Shown: positions 40,640-41,036 of the stretch, one piece after another
Numbering within the stretch: the first letter of the stretch is position 1
Layout of the letters: every line of letters starts with the position of its first letter
Assembly (NCBI GenBank): GCA_027065045.1
Contig: JAMOOX010000081.1
Coordinates: forward strand, 1-41,036
Reading direction: 5' to 3'
Length of the DNA: 41,036 nucleotides
From: Campylobacteraceae bacterium
GTDB lineage: Bacteria > Campylobacterota > Campylobacteria > Campylobacterales > Sulfurovaceae
The notes under the pieces: model-generated
Database searches by the model: none
The model's input: only the letters and a program-made list of their open reading frames with translations
What the model was told of the DNA's origin: nothing
Translations under genes and position numbers: made by a program

Positions 40640-41036
40640 CTCTATAAATAAAGTTTTTAATTTCAATACTTTTTTTCTACTTATATTTAATTTTACAATT
40701 TTAATTTTTTCTCTATTAATTACTTTTCTAAATACAAGACAAGGTATATTCTTCCCCGTTTGATTATCCCTACTAAAACTTTTTTCAACACTTAAAAACT
40801 TCTCAATATAATAATGAATTTCACAAATATATTTTATATCATCAGGATGTTCTTTATATATATGTCTAATATCATTACTATGAATTTCACAAGAATATTT
40901 TTTGAGGTCTATAAAGTATTTCTTCCATATTTTATCTATAACTTTTTGACTTATCTTAAAAGTAACAGACTCTTGTAATTGATTGTCTTTTATAGAATTT
41001 TCAACCAATTCACAAAGTTTAGATTTTATCTCTTCA
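40634..41036 (-). CDS. C-terminal part of a PBECR-like (phage-associated nuclease/toxin) protein, partial
   Basis: The frame is open to the window edge, so the gene continues beyond it; a TTG at 41008 is just an internal codon. The visible 133 residues contain TFKISQKVIDKIWKKYF, then a histidine-rich stretch IHSNDIRHIYKEHPDD, and end with strands IPCLVFRKVI, KIKIVKLNISRKK and LKLKTLFIEL. This pattern, H-x4-IRHI-x-K-x-H followed by beta strands and a conserved final K-T, resembles the PBECR (barnase/EndoU/colicin E5/RelE-like) domains found at the end of phage head-morphogenesis proteins and polymorphic toxins. The match is by memory of the family pattern. It suggests a prophage or mobile element to the right. 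Confidence 0.5.
   Translation of the reverse strand, partial: EEIKSKLCELVENSIKDNQLQESVTFKISQKVIDKIWKKYFIDLKKYSCEIHSNDIRHIYKEHPDDIKYICEIHYYIEKFLSVEKSFSRDNQTGKNIPCLVFRKVINREKIKIVKLNISRKKVLKLKTLFIEL

Overview
The window is about 41 kb of a very AT-rich genome (roughly 30% G+C by eye) from a member of the Campylobacterota, probably a Sulfurimonas/Sulfurovum-like free-living species. The evidence is an ArsRS-type two-component pair, the syntenic block rlpA-(hisB)-kdsC-lptC-lptA-engB-GNAT-mreD-like-mrdA (a similar order is known in Helicobacter pylori), a PEB4-type SurA-like chaperone, many TTG starts, sigma-70 promoters with a strong TATAAT, and heme d1 synthesis genes.

Layout. 1-2429: end of leuC, a response regulator/histidine kinase pair and convergent ruvX. 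2433-3813: a small unstable patch with a broken Rpn-type nuclease/transposase gene between two copies of a ~60 bp repeat, then an orphan gene. 3816-7433: a tightly packed run nfo - ApaLI-like restriction endonuclease - beta-class DNA methyltransferase - radical SAM enzyme, so a restriction-modification cassette sits inside a housekeeping transcription unit. 7500-7574: tRNA-Asn with a consensus promoter. 7757-11012: a small cytochrome c, nirJ, nirF and a SUMT gene (part of heme d1 synthesis). 11079-18390: a five-gene operon encoding a hybrid kinase-like protein without its usual phospho-acceptor residues, two exported FecR-domain paralogues on either side of a TPR/outer-membrane barrel protein, and a CHASE2 adenylate cyclase. 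18471-25599: the rlpA-to-apt envelope/housekeeping run. 25664-29379: PEB4-like PPIase, a PPIase-less paralogue, fba and a BaiN/HI0933-type flavoprotein. 29429-32960: rpsB-tsf with a structured leader, an ABC ATPase and a stand-alone DUF234 protein. 33110-39749: polA, an MsbA-like exporter, a duplicated remnant of the exporter's 3' end, a small barrel protein, msrB, a PlsC-like acyltransferase and a MerR-like regulator. 39731-41036: a decayed RelE-type toxin-antitoxin pair on the minus strand, a possible small ORF, and a partial gene that resembles a phage-associated PBECR nuclease domain and runs off the window edge.

The best candidate for an undescribed system is the 11079-18390 operon. It looks like an envelope-sensing to cAMP module: a periplasmic CHASE2 sensor joined to an intact class III cyclase, co-transcribed with two FecR proteins, a barrel, and a membrane scaffold built from a phosphorelay protein whose DHp, second receiver and HPt phospho-sites are all gone. 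A second theme is gene decay and duplication (nuclease pseudogene, exporter tail, toxin-antitoxin pair with an expanded 8 bp repeat, PEB4 paralogue without its catalytic domain). Everything here comes from reading the sequence; no database search was run.
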